Shown: positions 1 through 6,280 of the stretch, piece after piece
Layout of the letters: every line of letters begins with the position of its first letter
Position numbering within the stretch: the stretch's first letter is position 1
Source of the DNA: Spirochaetota bacterium
GTDB taxonomy: Bacteria; Spirochaetota; UBA12135; COTS27; JAFLEE01
Reading direction: 5' to 3'
NCBI GenBank assembly: GCA_017302015.1
Contig: JAFLEE010000105.1
Coordinates: 1-15,022, forward strand
DNA length: 15,022 nt
The notes under the pieces: model-generated
The model's database searches: none
Seen by the model: only the letters and a program-made list of their open reading frames with translations
Told to the model about the DNA's origin: nothing
Position numbers and translations under genes: made by a program

Positions 1-648
1 GGGATGGCTATAGAGGCGCTTCACCTTCTTGAGGTTCTTCTCCCGGGAGAGCAGGCAATGGTGGATGAGGAGGTAACTCTCCTGGATGATCGTGAGGCGG
101 GAGCCCAGGAGCGTGTCGAGGGTCACGTTCACGATCCCCTCGGTGCTATTCTCGATGGGGACGATCCCGTGGTGGGAGCGCTGGGATTCGACCGAGTCGA
201 ACACCTCTCCGACGGTGCGTTGGGGGAGGAAATTCGTGCAGGACCCGAAGAGGTCGATGGCGGCCAGGTGGGTGTAGCTGGTCTTCTGGCCGAAGAAGGC
301 GACCGTCAGCGGCGCCTCGAGGCTGCGGCACACCGAGATGATCTCGCGGAAGAGGGAGGAGACCGCCTCGTCGCTGAGCTTGCCCCCGGGGATGGACCGG
401 TTGACCGCGAAGAGGCGCTTCAGGATGGCGATCTCGCGCTCCGGGCGGTAGACGGCGCCGGGGTGCCCCCCCTTGAGGCGGCCGATCTCGAGGACCTCGT
501 CGGCGCGGCGGGAGAGGAGTTTCAGGATGTCGGCGTCGAGGGTGTCGATGTCCTTGCGGATGCGGCGGATCTCCGCCTCGGGATCCTGGGCGGCGGCGAC
601 GACGCGCACGGTCAGGTCGGTTTTGCGTCGGGTTCGAGCCATGTCCAT
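1..648 (-). CDS. pheA: Bifunctional chorismate mutase / prephenate dehydratase, 3' part outside the window
   Basis: This enzyme would convert chorismate to prephenate and then to phenylpyruvate, the committed branch to phenylalanine. Only the first 216 residues are visible; the frame runs open off the left edge. After a basic, alanine-rich stretch of about 22 residues comes an AroQ-type helical chorismate mutase domain (about residues 23-105, with IRRIRKDIDTLDADILKLL and a YRPEREIAIL segment). A prephenate dehydratase domain follows from VAFFGQKTSYTHLAA, including the diagnostic GIVPIENSTEGIV. The regulatory ACT domain would lie outside the window. ATG starts exist at 648 and 642. The start overlaps the 3' end of the upstream rluB-like gene by 37 bp, so the two are probably co-transcribed. 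The family call is secure; full length and feedback control cannot be judged. Confidence 0.93.
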   Translation of the reverse strand, partial: MDMARTRRKTDLTVRVVAAAQDPEAEIRRIRKDIDTLDADILKLLSRRADEVLEIGRLKGGHPGAVYRPEREIAILKRLFAVNRSIPGGKLSDEAVSSLFREIISVCRSLEAPLTVAFFGQKTSYTHLAAIDLFGSCTNFLPQRTVGEVFDSVESQRSHHGIVPIENSTEGIVNVTLDTLLGSRLTIIQESYLLIHHCLLSREKNLKKVKRLYSHP

Positions 649-1349
649 GTTCCTTCGGGGAGTTGGTTCAAAGTATAGCGCCCGATGCGCACGCGGCACA
701 AGTCCACCACCGCGTGCCCGGCGGATTCGAAGATCTGGCGGACCTCGCGCTTCTTGCCCTCGCCGAGGATGAGCCGCATGGTCTGCTCGGTGAGGCGCTC
801 GAAGCGGAAGGGCGCGTAGCGCACCCCGTTCCAGACCGTCCCCTCCGAGAGTTTGGCGAGTTCGTCGTCGCGGATGGGGCGGGACAGGGAGACCTCGTAC
901 TCGCGTTCGACCTCGTGGGAGGGGTGGATGAGTTCCTGGATGAAATCGCCGTCGGTGGAGAGGATCATGAGCCCGCGGGAGAGGGTATCGAGCCTGCCGG
1001 CGAAGAGGAGCGGGCGCATGCCGGTGCGCAGCTGGGCCTCGACCAATTGGGTGAAGATCGTGCGCCGCCCGTGCTCATCGCGGTGGGTCGAGACGAGGCC
1101 GGGGGGCTTGTGGTAGCGCAAATAGACGTGGGGCTGGGCCGTCTGGGGGACGACGACCTCCCGGCCGGCGGCCTCGACCGTGTCGCCGGGGGCGAGATAG
1201 ACGGTCGGTTCGGTCACGATTCTCCCGTTCACCCGCACAGCGCCGTCGACGACGAGGAGGTCGCTCTTCCGTCGGGAGCCGAAACCGTTGTCCCGCAGGA
1301 ATTTCTGGAGCCTGATTCCGGGTTTTGATTGACTTTCATCCGCTTCCAA
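612..1349 (-). CDS. rluB: RluB/RsuA-family pseudouridine synthase (TTG start)
   Basis: This is a predicted S4-domain pseudouridine synthase that isomerises a uridine in rRNA. An N-terminal S4 RNA-binding domain (IRLQKFLRDNGFGSRRKSD onward, with VRVNGRIV) is followed by a catalytic domain. The motif AGRLDTLSRGLMILSTDGDF carries the catalytic Asp of the GRLD box, and KKREVRQIFESAGH is the usual C-terminal signature. The length is 245 residues. No ATG lies before the S4 domain. The TTG at 1349 is chosen because AAAGGA (complement of 1357-1362) sits seven bases upstream. The stop overlaps the start of pheA. The gene is divergent from ffh, with a 34 bp gap that must hold both promoters. RluB, RluE, RluF and RsuA cannot be told apart with certainty here. 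Confidence 0.9.
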   Translation of the reverse strand: MEADESQSKPGIRLQKFLRDNGFGSRRKSDLLVVDGAVRVNGRIVTEPTVYLAPGDTVEAAGREVVVPQTAQPHVYLRYHKPPGLVSTHRDEHGRRTIFTQLVEAQLRTGMRPLLFAGRLDTLSRGLMILSTDGDFIQELIHPSHEVEREYEVSLSRPIRDDELAKLSEGTVWNGVRYAPFRFERLTEQTMRLILGEGKKREVRQIFESAGHAVVDLCRVRIGRYTLNQLPEGTWTWLEPDAKPT

Positions 1350-1357
1350 GTTACGAT
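1329..1357 (+). promoter_or_regulatory. Predicted sigma-70 promoter of the ffh operon
   Basis: TTGACT (1329-1334), 17 bp spacer, TACGAT (1352-1357). Transcription would start near 1364, about 20 bases before the GTG of ffh. The element lies inside the first codons of the divergent rluB-like gene. The same spacing and a TACGAT -10 recur before the phosphatase gene at 12071, which supports the reading. Confidence 0.55.
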
Positions 1358-1365
1358 CCTTTGAC

Positions 1366-1380
1366 AAAAACCCGGTTTTT
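1366..1380. promoter_or_regulatory. Palindrome AAAAACCCGGTTTTT between divergent ffh and rluB
   Basis: Seven-base arms AAAAACC and GGTTTTT flank a single central C. The palindrome fills the space between the predicted ffh transcription start and its GTG, and also the predicted rluB start region. With a one-base centre it is more credible as a protein-binding DNA palindrome than as an RNA hairpin. Function is unknown. Confidence 0.35.
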
Positions 1381-1383
1381 ATA
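1378..1383 (-). promoter_or_regulatory. Candidate -10 element for rluB-pheA
   Basis: Read on the minus strand, 1383-1378 is TATAAA. It would place a start near 1371 and leave a leader of about 22 bases containing the AAAGGA ribosome site. No good -35 is visible 17 bp upstream inside ffh, so this is weak. Confidence 0.3.
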
Positions 1384-2766
1384 GTGTTTGAGAACCTTTC
1401 CCGACGATTCACCCAAGTCCTTGGCGCCTTCGGCATCAAGAAACGGCTGACCGAAGCCAATATCGAAGAGAGCCTCCGTGAAATCCGAACGGCCCTCATC
1501 GAGGCCGACGCCGCGCTCCCGGTTATAAAATCGTTCATCGCCCGCGTCAAGGAAAAGGCCCTCGGCACCGAACTCCTCTCCTCCGTCGAACCGGGCCAGC
1601 AATTCGTCAAGATCCTCCACGATGAACTGGTGGCGCTCCTCGGGGGCGAGGTCGTCGCCGAACTGAAACTGCCGGATCCTTCCCGAACGGCGAGCCTCCT
1701 CGTCTGCGGCCTCCAGGGCTCGGGCAAGACGACCACCTGCGGCAAATTGGCCCGCCACCTCAAAGACCGCCGCGACATCCTCCTGGTTTCCCTCGACGTG
1801 AACCGCCCGGCCGCGGCCGAGCAATTGCGAGTCCTCGCCGGCCAAGCCGGGGTCGATTTCTACGATCGCGGCGACGAGAAAGACCCGCTGGCCATCGTGC
1901 GGGGGGCCCGCAAGCACGCCGAACGCCACGTGCGCAACCTGATCGTCTTCGATACGGCCGGCCGCACCCAGGTCGACGCCGACATGCTCAAGGAGCTCGA
2001 GCGCATCCACAAAGAGGTCCGGCCCGACGAGACCTTATTCGTCGCCGACGCCATGACCGGCCAGCGCGCCCTCGCGATCGCGAAGGCGTTCCGCGAGACC
2101 GTCCCCCTCAGCGCCGTCGTGTTCACCAAATTCGACTCCGACACCCGGGGGGGCGCCGTCCTCTCCGTCAAGGAGACCCTCGGCGTGCCGATCCCGTACG
2201 TGGGGGTGGGCGAATCCATCGAGGCCTTCGAGGCCTTCCAACCCCGCCGGGTCGCCGACCGCATGCTCGGCATGGGCGACATCGTCGGCCTGGTCGAGAA
2301 GGCCCAATCGGTCGTCGACGAGAAGCAAGCCCTGGCCCTCGCCGAGAAGATCAAGAAGAACACCTTCGACCTCGATGATTTCCTCGGACAACTCTCCCAG
2401 ATCGACAAGATGGGCGGCGTCCAATCCATGATGGAGATGCTCCCCGGCATGGGCGAGCATTCCCAGGCCGCGGCCGCCGAGGTCCCGCGCCTGAGGCGCA
2501 TGCGCGCCATCCTCCAGTCGATGACCGGCGTCGAGCGGCAGAAGCCGTTCCTGCTCAATAATAGCCGCCGCCTGCGCATCGCCAAGGGAAGCGGCACCAC
2601 CGTCCTCGACGTCAACCAACTTCTCAAGCGTTTCGACGACATGCGCGGCATGATGCGCAAGATGAAGAACCCGGCCCAGATGCGCCGCATGATGGCCCAA
2701 CTCGGCGTCAACGCCGACGATCCGGCCGCCATGGCGCGCCTCGAGCGCCTTTCCAAAACGTCCTAA
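1384..2766 (+). CDS. ffh: Signal recognition particle protein Ffh (SRP54)
   Basis: Ffh is the GTPase of the signal recognition particle. It binds signal sequences of nascent membrane proteins and delivers ribosomes to FtsY. The 460 residues show an N domain (about 1-95), a G domain with P-loop GLQGSGKTT (109-117), DTAGR (190-194) and TKFD (248-251), and a methionine-rich M domain (about 328-455) with MMEMLPGMG, LLNNSRRLRIAKGSGTT and FDDMRGMMRKMKNPAQMRRMM for signal peptide and 4.5S RNA binding. The GTG start is chosen because MFENLSRRF matches the conserved Ffh N-terminus. No Shine-Dalgarno sequence precedes it. It heads a plus-strand operon with rpsP 25 bp downstream, an arrangement common in Firmicutes and several other phyla. 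Confidence 0.97.
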   Translation: MFENLSRRFTQVLGAFGIKKRLTEANIEESLREIRTALIEADAALPVIKSFIARVKEKALGTELLSSVEPGQQFVKILHDELVALLGGEVVAELKLPDPSRTASLLVCGLQGSGKTTTCGKLARHLKDRRDILLVSLDVNRPAAAEQLRVLAGQAGVDFYDRGDEKDPLAIVRGARKHAERHVRNLIVFDTAGRTQVDADMLKELERIHKEVRPDETLFVADAMTGQRALAIAKAFRETVPLSAVVFTKFDSDTRGGAVLSVKETLGVPIPYVGVGESIEAFEAFQPRRVADRMLGMGDIVGLVEKAQSVVDEKQALALAEKIKKNTFDLDDFLGQLSQIDKMGGVQSMMEMLPGMGEHSQAAAAEVPRLRRMRAILQSMTGVERQKPFLLNNSRRLRIAKGSGTTVLDVNQLLKRFDDMRGMMRKMKNPAQMRRMMAQLGVNADDPAAMARLERLSKTS

Positions 2767-2791
2767 ACCTCATCCAAAAACGGAGTTCAAT

Positions 2792-3199
2792 GTGTCGGTG
2801 AAAATCAGACTCTCACGGTTCGGCAAGATCAAGCACCCCTTCTACCGGGTGATCGTCGTCGACGAGCGCCGCGCCCGCAATAGCGCCTACATCGAGCAAT
2901 TGGGAACCTTCAGCCCCATGGAGGCCGATGCCTCCAAAACCTACCGCATCGACGCGGAGAAGGTGAAGGGGTGGGTCGCCAAGGGCGCCCAACTCAGCCA
3001 GGCCGTGAAGCAGCTGCTCATCAAGGCCGGCCATCCCGGCATGGCCGCCCTCACCGGCGCCAAGCCCGCCGGCGAGGCCAAGAAGGCCCCGAAGATCCGC
3101 AAGAAGCGCTACCACGCCGTGAAGGACCGGGTGAAAAAGGCCAAGCGCGTGCGCAAGGTCGCCCCGCCCAAGACCAAGAAGAAGGACGCGAAGAAATGA
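2792..3199 (+). CDS. rpsP: 30S ribosomal protein bS16, with a long basic tail
   Basis: bS16 is a structural protein of the small ribosomal subunit. Residues 1-80 carry the family core (VKIRLSRFGKIKHPFYRVIV, YIEQLGTFSP, VKGWVAKGAQLSQAVKQLL). The remaining 55 residues form a Lys/Arg/Ala-rich tail ending KTKKKDAKK, which makes the protein 135 residues against roughly 80-90 in short homologues. GTG at 2792 is chosen because it yields the conserved SVKIRL start and follows CGGAG at 2781-2785; an ATG at 2790 is out of frame and stops at once. The stop overlaps khpA in an ATGA, implying translational coupling. Confidence 0.96.
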   Translation: MSVKIRLSRFGKIKHPFYRVIVVDERRARNSAYIEQLGTFSPMEADASKTYRIDAEKVKGWVAKGAQLSQAVKQLLIKAGHPGMAALTGAKPAGEAKKAPKIRKKRYHAVKDRVKKAKRVRKVAPPKTKKKDAKK

Positions 3200-3513
3200 G
3201 CGTGCTGACCGAGGGCGCCGAACTGCGCCTGGTCGAGTTCATCTCCAAATCGGTGGTCGACCATCCCGAAGCGGTCTCGGTGACCCTCTCCGACCCCGGC
3301 GACGGGTCGGGCCTCATCGAGATCAAGGCCCATCCGGACGATTACGGCAAGATCATCGGCAAGCGGGGTCGGATCATCCATTCGATCCGCGCGCTGGTGA
3401 CCATCGTCAGCCGCGAAAGCCGCAAGCGCTGGAATATCCAGTTGCCCGAGCGGCCCGGCCACGACCACGAGGCGGAGGACGATGCCGACGCTCGTGGTGG
3501 CGACCGTACGTAA
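3196..3513 (+). CDS. khpA: KH-domain RNA-binding protein KhpA (YlqC family)
   Basis: A small RNA-binding protein that in Gram-positive bacteria pairs with KhpB/Jag and affects cell division and mRNA stability. A single KH domain spans about residues 6-85, with the GXXG loop in KIIGKRGRII (52-61) and the usual LVEFISKSVVDHPEAVSV start. Homologues are about 75-85 residues. This one has 105, because an acidic, His-containing tail (from about residue 86) is encoded where it overlaps rimM by 32 bp. The ATG overlaps the rpsP stop (ATGA). The position between rpsP and rimM is the classical one. The role in this organism is inferred from family only. Confidence 0.93.
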   Translation: MSVLTEGAELRLVEFISKSVVDHPEAVSVTLSDPGDGSGLIEIKAHPDDYGKIIGKRGRIIHSIRALVTIVSRESRKRWNIQLPERPGHDHEAEDDADARGGDRT

Positions 3514-3973
3514 ACCCCACGGGGTCCACGGCGCGCTGAAAATCCTCGCCCATACCGACGATCCGGAGGGCTTTTCCCGCTACCGGGCCTTCTCCATCGA
3601 CGGGAAGCCCTACGCGGTCGAGAGCCTGGTCCGCCAGGCGGACGGGTTCATCCTGAAACTCAGCGGGGTCGATACCTGCGAGGCCGCGTCGGCCCTGCGC
3701 GGGAAGCTCCTCTCCATCGACCGGGGCCTCGTCGCCTCGGACGCGCCGCTGGTGGGGGATTATATCGGGTTGGCGGTCCATCTCCCCGGCGCCGAGGCGC
3801 CCGTGGGCCGCGTGAGCGCGTACATCGAGGGCGGGGTCGGCGGCCTGTTCGAGGTCGTCCGGGCGGATGGGGTACCTTTCCTCGTGCCCGTCACCCGCGA
3901 ATTATGGGGCCTGCCGGATGTCGAAAAGGGCCGGGTGACCCTCCAGGATCCCGAGTCCCATTTCCTCACCTGA
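3482..3973 (+). CDS. rimM: 16S rRNA processing/ribosome maturation factor RimM
   Basis: RimM assists late assembly of the 30S head, binding near uS19. The 163 residues comprise an N-terminal RimM beta-barrel (TLVVATVRKPHGVHGALKI, ILKLSGVDTCEAASALRGK) and a C-terminal PRC-barrel (LVGDYIGLAVHL through VTLQDPESHFLT). The terminal segment PVTRELWGLPDVEKGRVTL is a diverged form of the usual hydrophobic end. ATG at 3482 follows GGCGGAGGA closely and lies within the khpA coding region. trmD begins eight bases after the stop, the standard rimM-trmD pairing. Confidence 0.95.
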   Translation: MPTLVVATVRKPHGVHGALKILAHTDDPEGFSRYRAFSIDGKPYAVESLVRQADGFILKLSGVDTCEAASALRGKLLSIDRGLVASDAPLVGDYIGLAVHLPGAEAPVGRVSAYIEGGVGGLFEVVRADGVPFLVPVTRELWGLPDVEKGRVTLQDPESHFLT

Positions 3974-3981
3974 GAAGCCCC

Positions 3982-4725
3982 TTGCGCTTCGAAATTTGCA
4001 CCCTTTTCCCGGAGTTCTTCCATTCCTTCTTCACCACCGGGCTCGTGGCCCGGGCGGTGGACAACGGCATCCTCTCCTACGCCATCCATAATCTGCGCCT
4101 CCACGGCGAAGGCCGTTACCGCAGCGTCGATGACGCCCCCTTCGGCGGGGGCGCGGGCATGCTCCTGAAGTACGACGTGATCCGGAAATCCCTCGAGGCG
4201 ACGGGGGAACGGCCGGTGATCCACCTCACTCCCCGCGGCCGGGTGCTGAACACCTCCATGGCCAAGCGCCTCGCCTCGCTCCCCGGGGTGACGCTGCTCT
4301 GCGGCCACTACGAGGGGATCGACCAGCGCATCCTCGACCGCGCCGTCGGGATGGAGGTGAGCATCGGAGATTATGTCCTCGGCGGGGGGGAAACGCCCGC
4401 CCAGGTCCTCATCGAGACCATCGCCCGCCACCTCCCGGGGTTCCTCACCGAGGCGTCCCTCGAGGCGGAATCCTTCGAAAGCGGCCTCCTGGAGCACGAT
4501 CAATTCACCCGCCCCCGCGAGGCCGATGGGGTCCCGGTACCCGGGGTGCTGGTGGAGGGCGACCCGAAGCGCATCGCCGCGTGGCAAAGGGAAAACGCGC
4601 TCTGGCGCACTTGGCGCCGACGCCCGGATCTTTTCGCGCGCCAGACCCTCGCCGATTGTGATTTTGACGCGATTCATGGGAAAATTGTGACCCATTTCAG
4701 TATCCGCCCGCAGGAGACGCCATGA
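3982..4725 (+). CDS. trmD: tRNA (guanine-N1)-methyltransferase TrmD (TTG start)
   Basis: TrmD methylates G37 of tRNAs with S-adenosylmethionine, preventing +1 frameshifts. The 247 residues show the SPOUT trefoil-knot motifs: HLTPRGRVLN (81-90), LLCGHYEGIDQRI (105-117), VSIGDYVLGGGE (126-137) and LLEHDQFTRP (169-178). TTG at 3982 is chosen because it gives MRFEICTLFPEFF, the conserved start, after GAGAAG at 3972-3977; upstream residues in the same frame overlap rimM and do not resemble the family. Against the E. coli protein recalled from memory, the catalytic Arg154 corresponds to R149, while general base Asp169 (EDSF) corresponds to Glu163 (AESF). The stop overlaps the rplS start in an ATGA. 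Confidence 0.96.
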   Translation: MRFEICTLFPEFFHSFFTTGLVARAVDNGILSYAIHNLRLHGEGRYRSVDDAPFGGGAGMLLKYDVIRKSLEATGERPVIHLTPRGRVLNTSMAKRLASLPGVTLLCGHYEGIDQRILDRAVGMEVSIGDYVLGGGETPAQVLIETIARHLPGFLTEASLEAESFESGLLEHDQFTRPREADGVPVPGVLVEGDPKRIAAWQRENALWRTWRRRPDLFARQTLADCDFDAIHGKIVTHFSIRPQETP

Positions 4726-5069
4726 GCGTTTTGATCAAAAAAGTCGAAGCCGCCTACCTCAAGAACGAAGTGCCCGAACTCGCCATCGGCGATACCGTGC
4801 GGGCCACCATCAAGGTGATCGAGGGCGAAAAAGAGCGCCTGCAGGCCTTTGAAGGGGTGCTCCTCGCCCTCCAGGGCACGGGCATCAATCGGACCATGAA
4901 ACTGCGCAAGATCTCCTTCGGCATCGGCGTCGAACGGAACATCCCCGTGCATTCCCCCCGCCTCACCGAACTCGTGGTGACCAAGAAAGGCCGGGCGCGC
5001 CGGGCCAAACTCTATTACCTTCGCAGCCGCGTCGGGAAAGAAGCCCTCAAGACCAAGAACAAGATCTGA
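4722..5069 (+). CDS. rplS: 50S ribosomal protein bL19
   Basis: bL19 lies at the subunit interface of the large ribosomal subunit. The 115 residues match the family end to end: IGDTVRATIKVIEGEKERLQ, AFEGVLLA, FGIGVERNIPVHSP and the near-invariant RRAKLYYLRSRVGKEA. The usual FPLHSP reads IPVHSP here. The ATG shares an ATGA with the trmD stop, so translation is probably coupled. It ends the conserved ribosomal block, with the next gene five bases downstream. Confidence 0.97.
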   Translation: MSVLIKKVEAAYLKNEVPELAIGDTVRATIKVIEGEKERLQAFEGVLLALQGTGINRTMKLRKISFGIGVERNIPVHSPRLTELVVTKKGRARRAKLYYLRSRVGKEALKTKNKI

Positions 5070-5074
5070 CCGCC

Positions 5075-6280
5075 ATGGCCAAGATGAAGTTCACGGGGGG
5101 GCGCATCCTGACCCTCCTGCTCATGATCGGTCTGGTCGGGGTCTTCATCCTGTGGCTGGTGCAAGACGTCGCCACTTCCCGCATGGGGGGCAGCGCGACG
5201 CCCCAGGTCGGGAAGGTCGATGGCGAGCCGATCTTCTGGAACGCCGAGGGCGATTTCCGGTCCGAGTACGAATCCCTCATCAAGCGCTACCGGTCCCAGG
5301 GCGTCGAGATGAGCGACGACATCGAGGGCATCCTCAAGACCCAGGCCCTCAACCAGGTCGCCATCAAGTTGCTCCTGATGAAGCGCGCCGAGCGCTACGG
5401 CATCGAGGTCGACGAGTCGGATATCCTCAATTACATCAAGCAGCGCTATTTCACCGAGAACGGCCGGTACAACGAGATGTCCTACCGGGCGTTCCAGCAG
5501 CGCGGCGCCGCCGCCGATAAGATGCGCCTCGAACGGGAGGCCCGCCAGACCCTCACCATCGAATTCCTCACGAGCCTCACGCTGTTCCAATACCTGCCCG
5601 CCTCCTCCGCCGAGGTCTTCGACCGCTGGCAGGCCGAGCGCATCCGCAAAAAGGCGCGCGTCGCCGTGATGACCTTCGACCAGGGCCTCGAGAAATTCGC
5701 CACCGAAGCCGAGGTGAAGGGCTGGTTCGAGCGAAACCGCACGAACTTCCCGGGCAAGACCTACGAGATGGTGCCCAACGAGATCCGCGAACGCTACCTC
5801 GTCCAGAACGAGCCGATCCTGCGTTCGCGCATGAAGTCCCAGGCCATGCAGGCCCTCAACCAGAAACTCGCCTCCGGGGCCTTCGCCCAGGGTTTCGACG
5901 CGGCCGCCGCGTCGTTGGGCATGAAGGTCCAGAATACCGATTTCTTCACCCTCTTCGCCCAGGTCCTTGAGGACGAGCGGGGCAAGGTGATCGCGGAAGT
6001 CTCCTCCACCGAGTTCATCCAGACCCTCATGATGTCCGAACGCGGGAAGATCAACGGGCCCATCGATCTCCAGACGGCCCTCGCGGTCGCCGTGGTGACC
6101 GAAGTCGACAACGCCCCGTTCAGCGCGGGCGATTTCCAGACCTCGATCGCCACCCGGCGCAAGGTCGAGGAGCGCCTGCGCCGCGAAAAGATCCAAAGCG
6201 GTCTTTACGCCTTCCAGAGCCAAGTCTTCAAGAGCGGCAAGGTCCAGAGTTTCCTGAAAAACGACGTTGCCCGACGCTAG
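5075..6280 (+). CDS. Membrane-anchored SurA/PpiD-like chaperone without a visible PPIase domain
   Basis: This is probably an envelope folding factor. Residues 10-32 (ILTLLLMIGLVGVFILWLV) form one membrane anchor behind a basic N-terminus, so the bulk should face the periplasm. Residues about 45-190 resemble the SurA_N helical chaperone domain: VGKVDGEPIFWNAEGDF, QALNQVAIKLLLMKRAERYGIEVDESDI, YRAFQQRG. E. coli PpiD is over 600 residues with a parvulin domain. This protein has 401, and the expected parvulin HILV-type motifs are absent, so isomerase activity is unlikely. ATG 5075 gives MAKMKF; ATG 5084 is an alternative. The position after rplS with a five-base gap suggests operon membership. 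The family assignment is fairly secure, the substrate unknown. Confidence 0.75.
   Translation: MAKMKFTGGRILTLLLMIGLVGVFILWLVQDVATSRMGGSATPQVGKVDGEPIFWNAEGDFRSEYESLIKRYRSQGVEMSDDIEGILKTQALNQVAIKLLLMKRAERYGIEVDESDILNYIKQRYFTENGRYNEMSYRAFQQRGAAADKMRLEREARQTLTIEFLTSLTLFQYLPASSAEVFDRWQAERIRKKARVAVMTFDQGLEKFATEAEVKGWFERNRTNFPGKTYEMVPNEIRERYLVQNEPILRSRMKSQAMQALNQKLASGAFAQGFDAAAASLGMKVQNTDFFTLFAQVLEDERGKVIAEVSSTEFIQTLMMSERGKINGPIDLQTALAVAVVTEVDNAPFSAGDFQTSIATRRKVEERLRREKIQSGLYAFQSQVFKSGKVQSFLKNDVARR

Noticed and set aside
1361-1385. TTGACA (1361-1366) with TATAGT (1380-1385) as the ffh promoter
   Set aside because: The spacer is only 13 bp and the start would fall inside the ffh coding sequence. TTGACT-17-TACGAT at 1329-1357 fits better.
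1351-2010. Minus-strand open frames opposite ffh, including an N-terminal extension of the rluB frame to 1778
   Set aside because: They are antisense to conserved Ffh motifs. A TTG with AAAGGA upstream gives a properly sized RluB at 1349.
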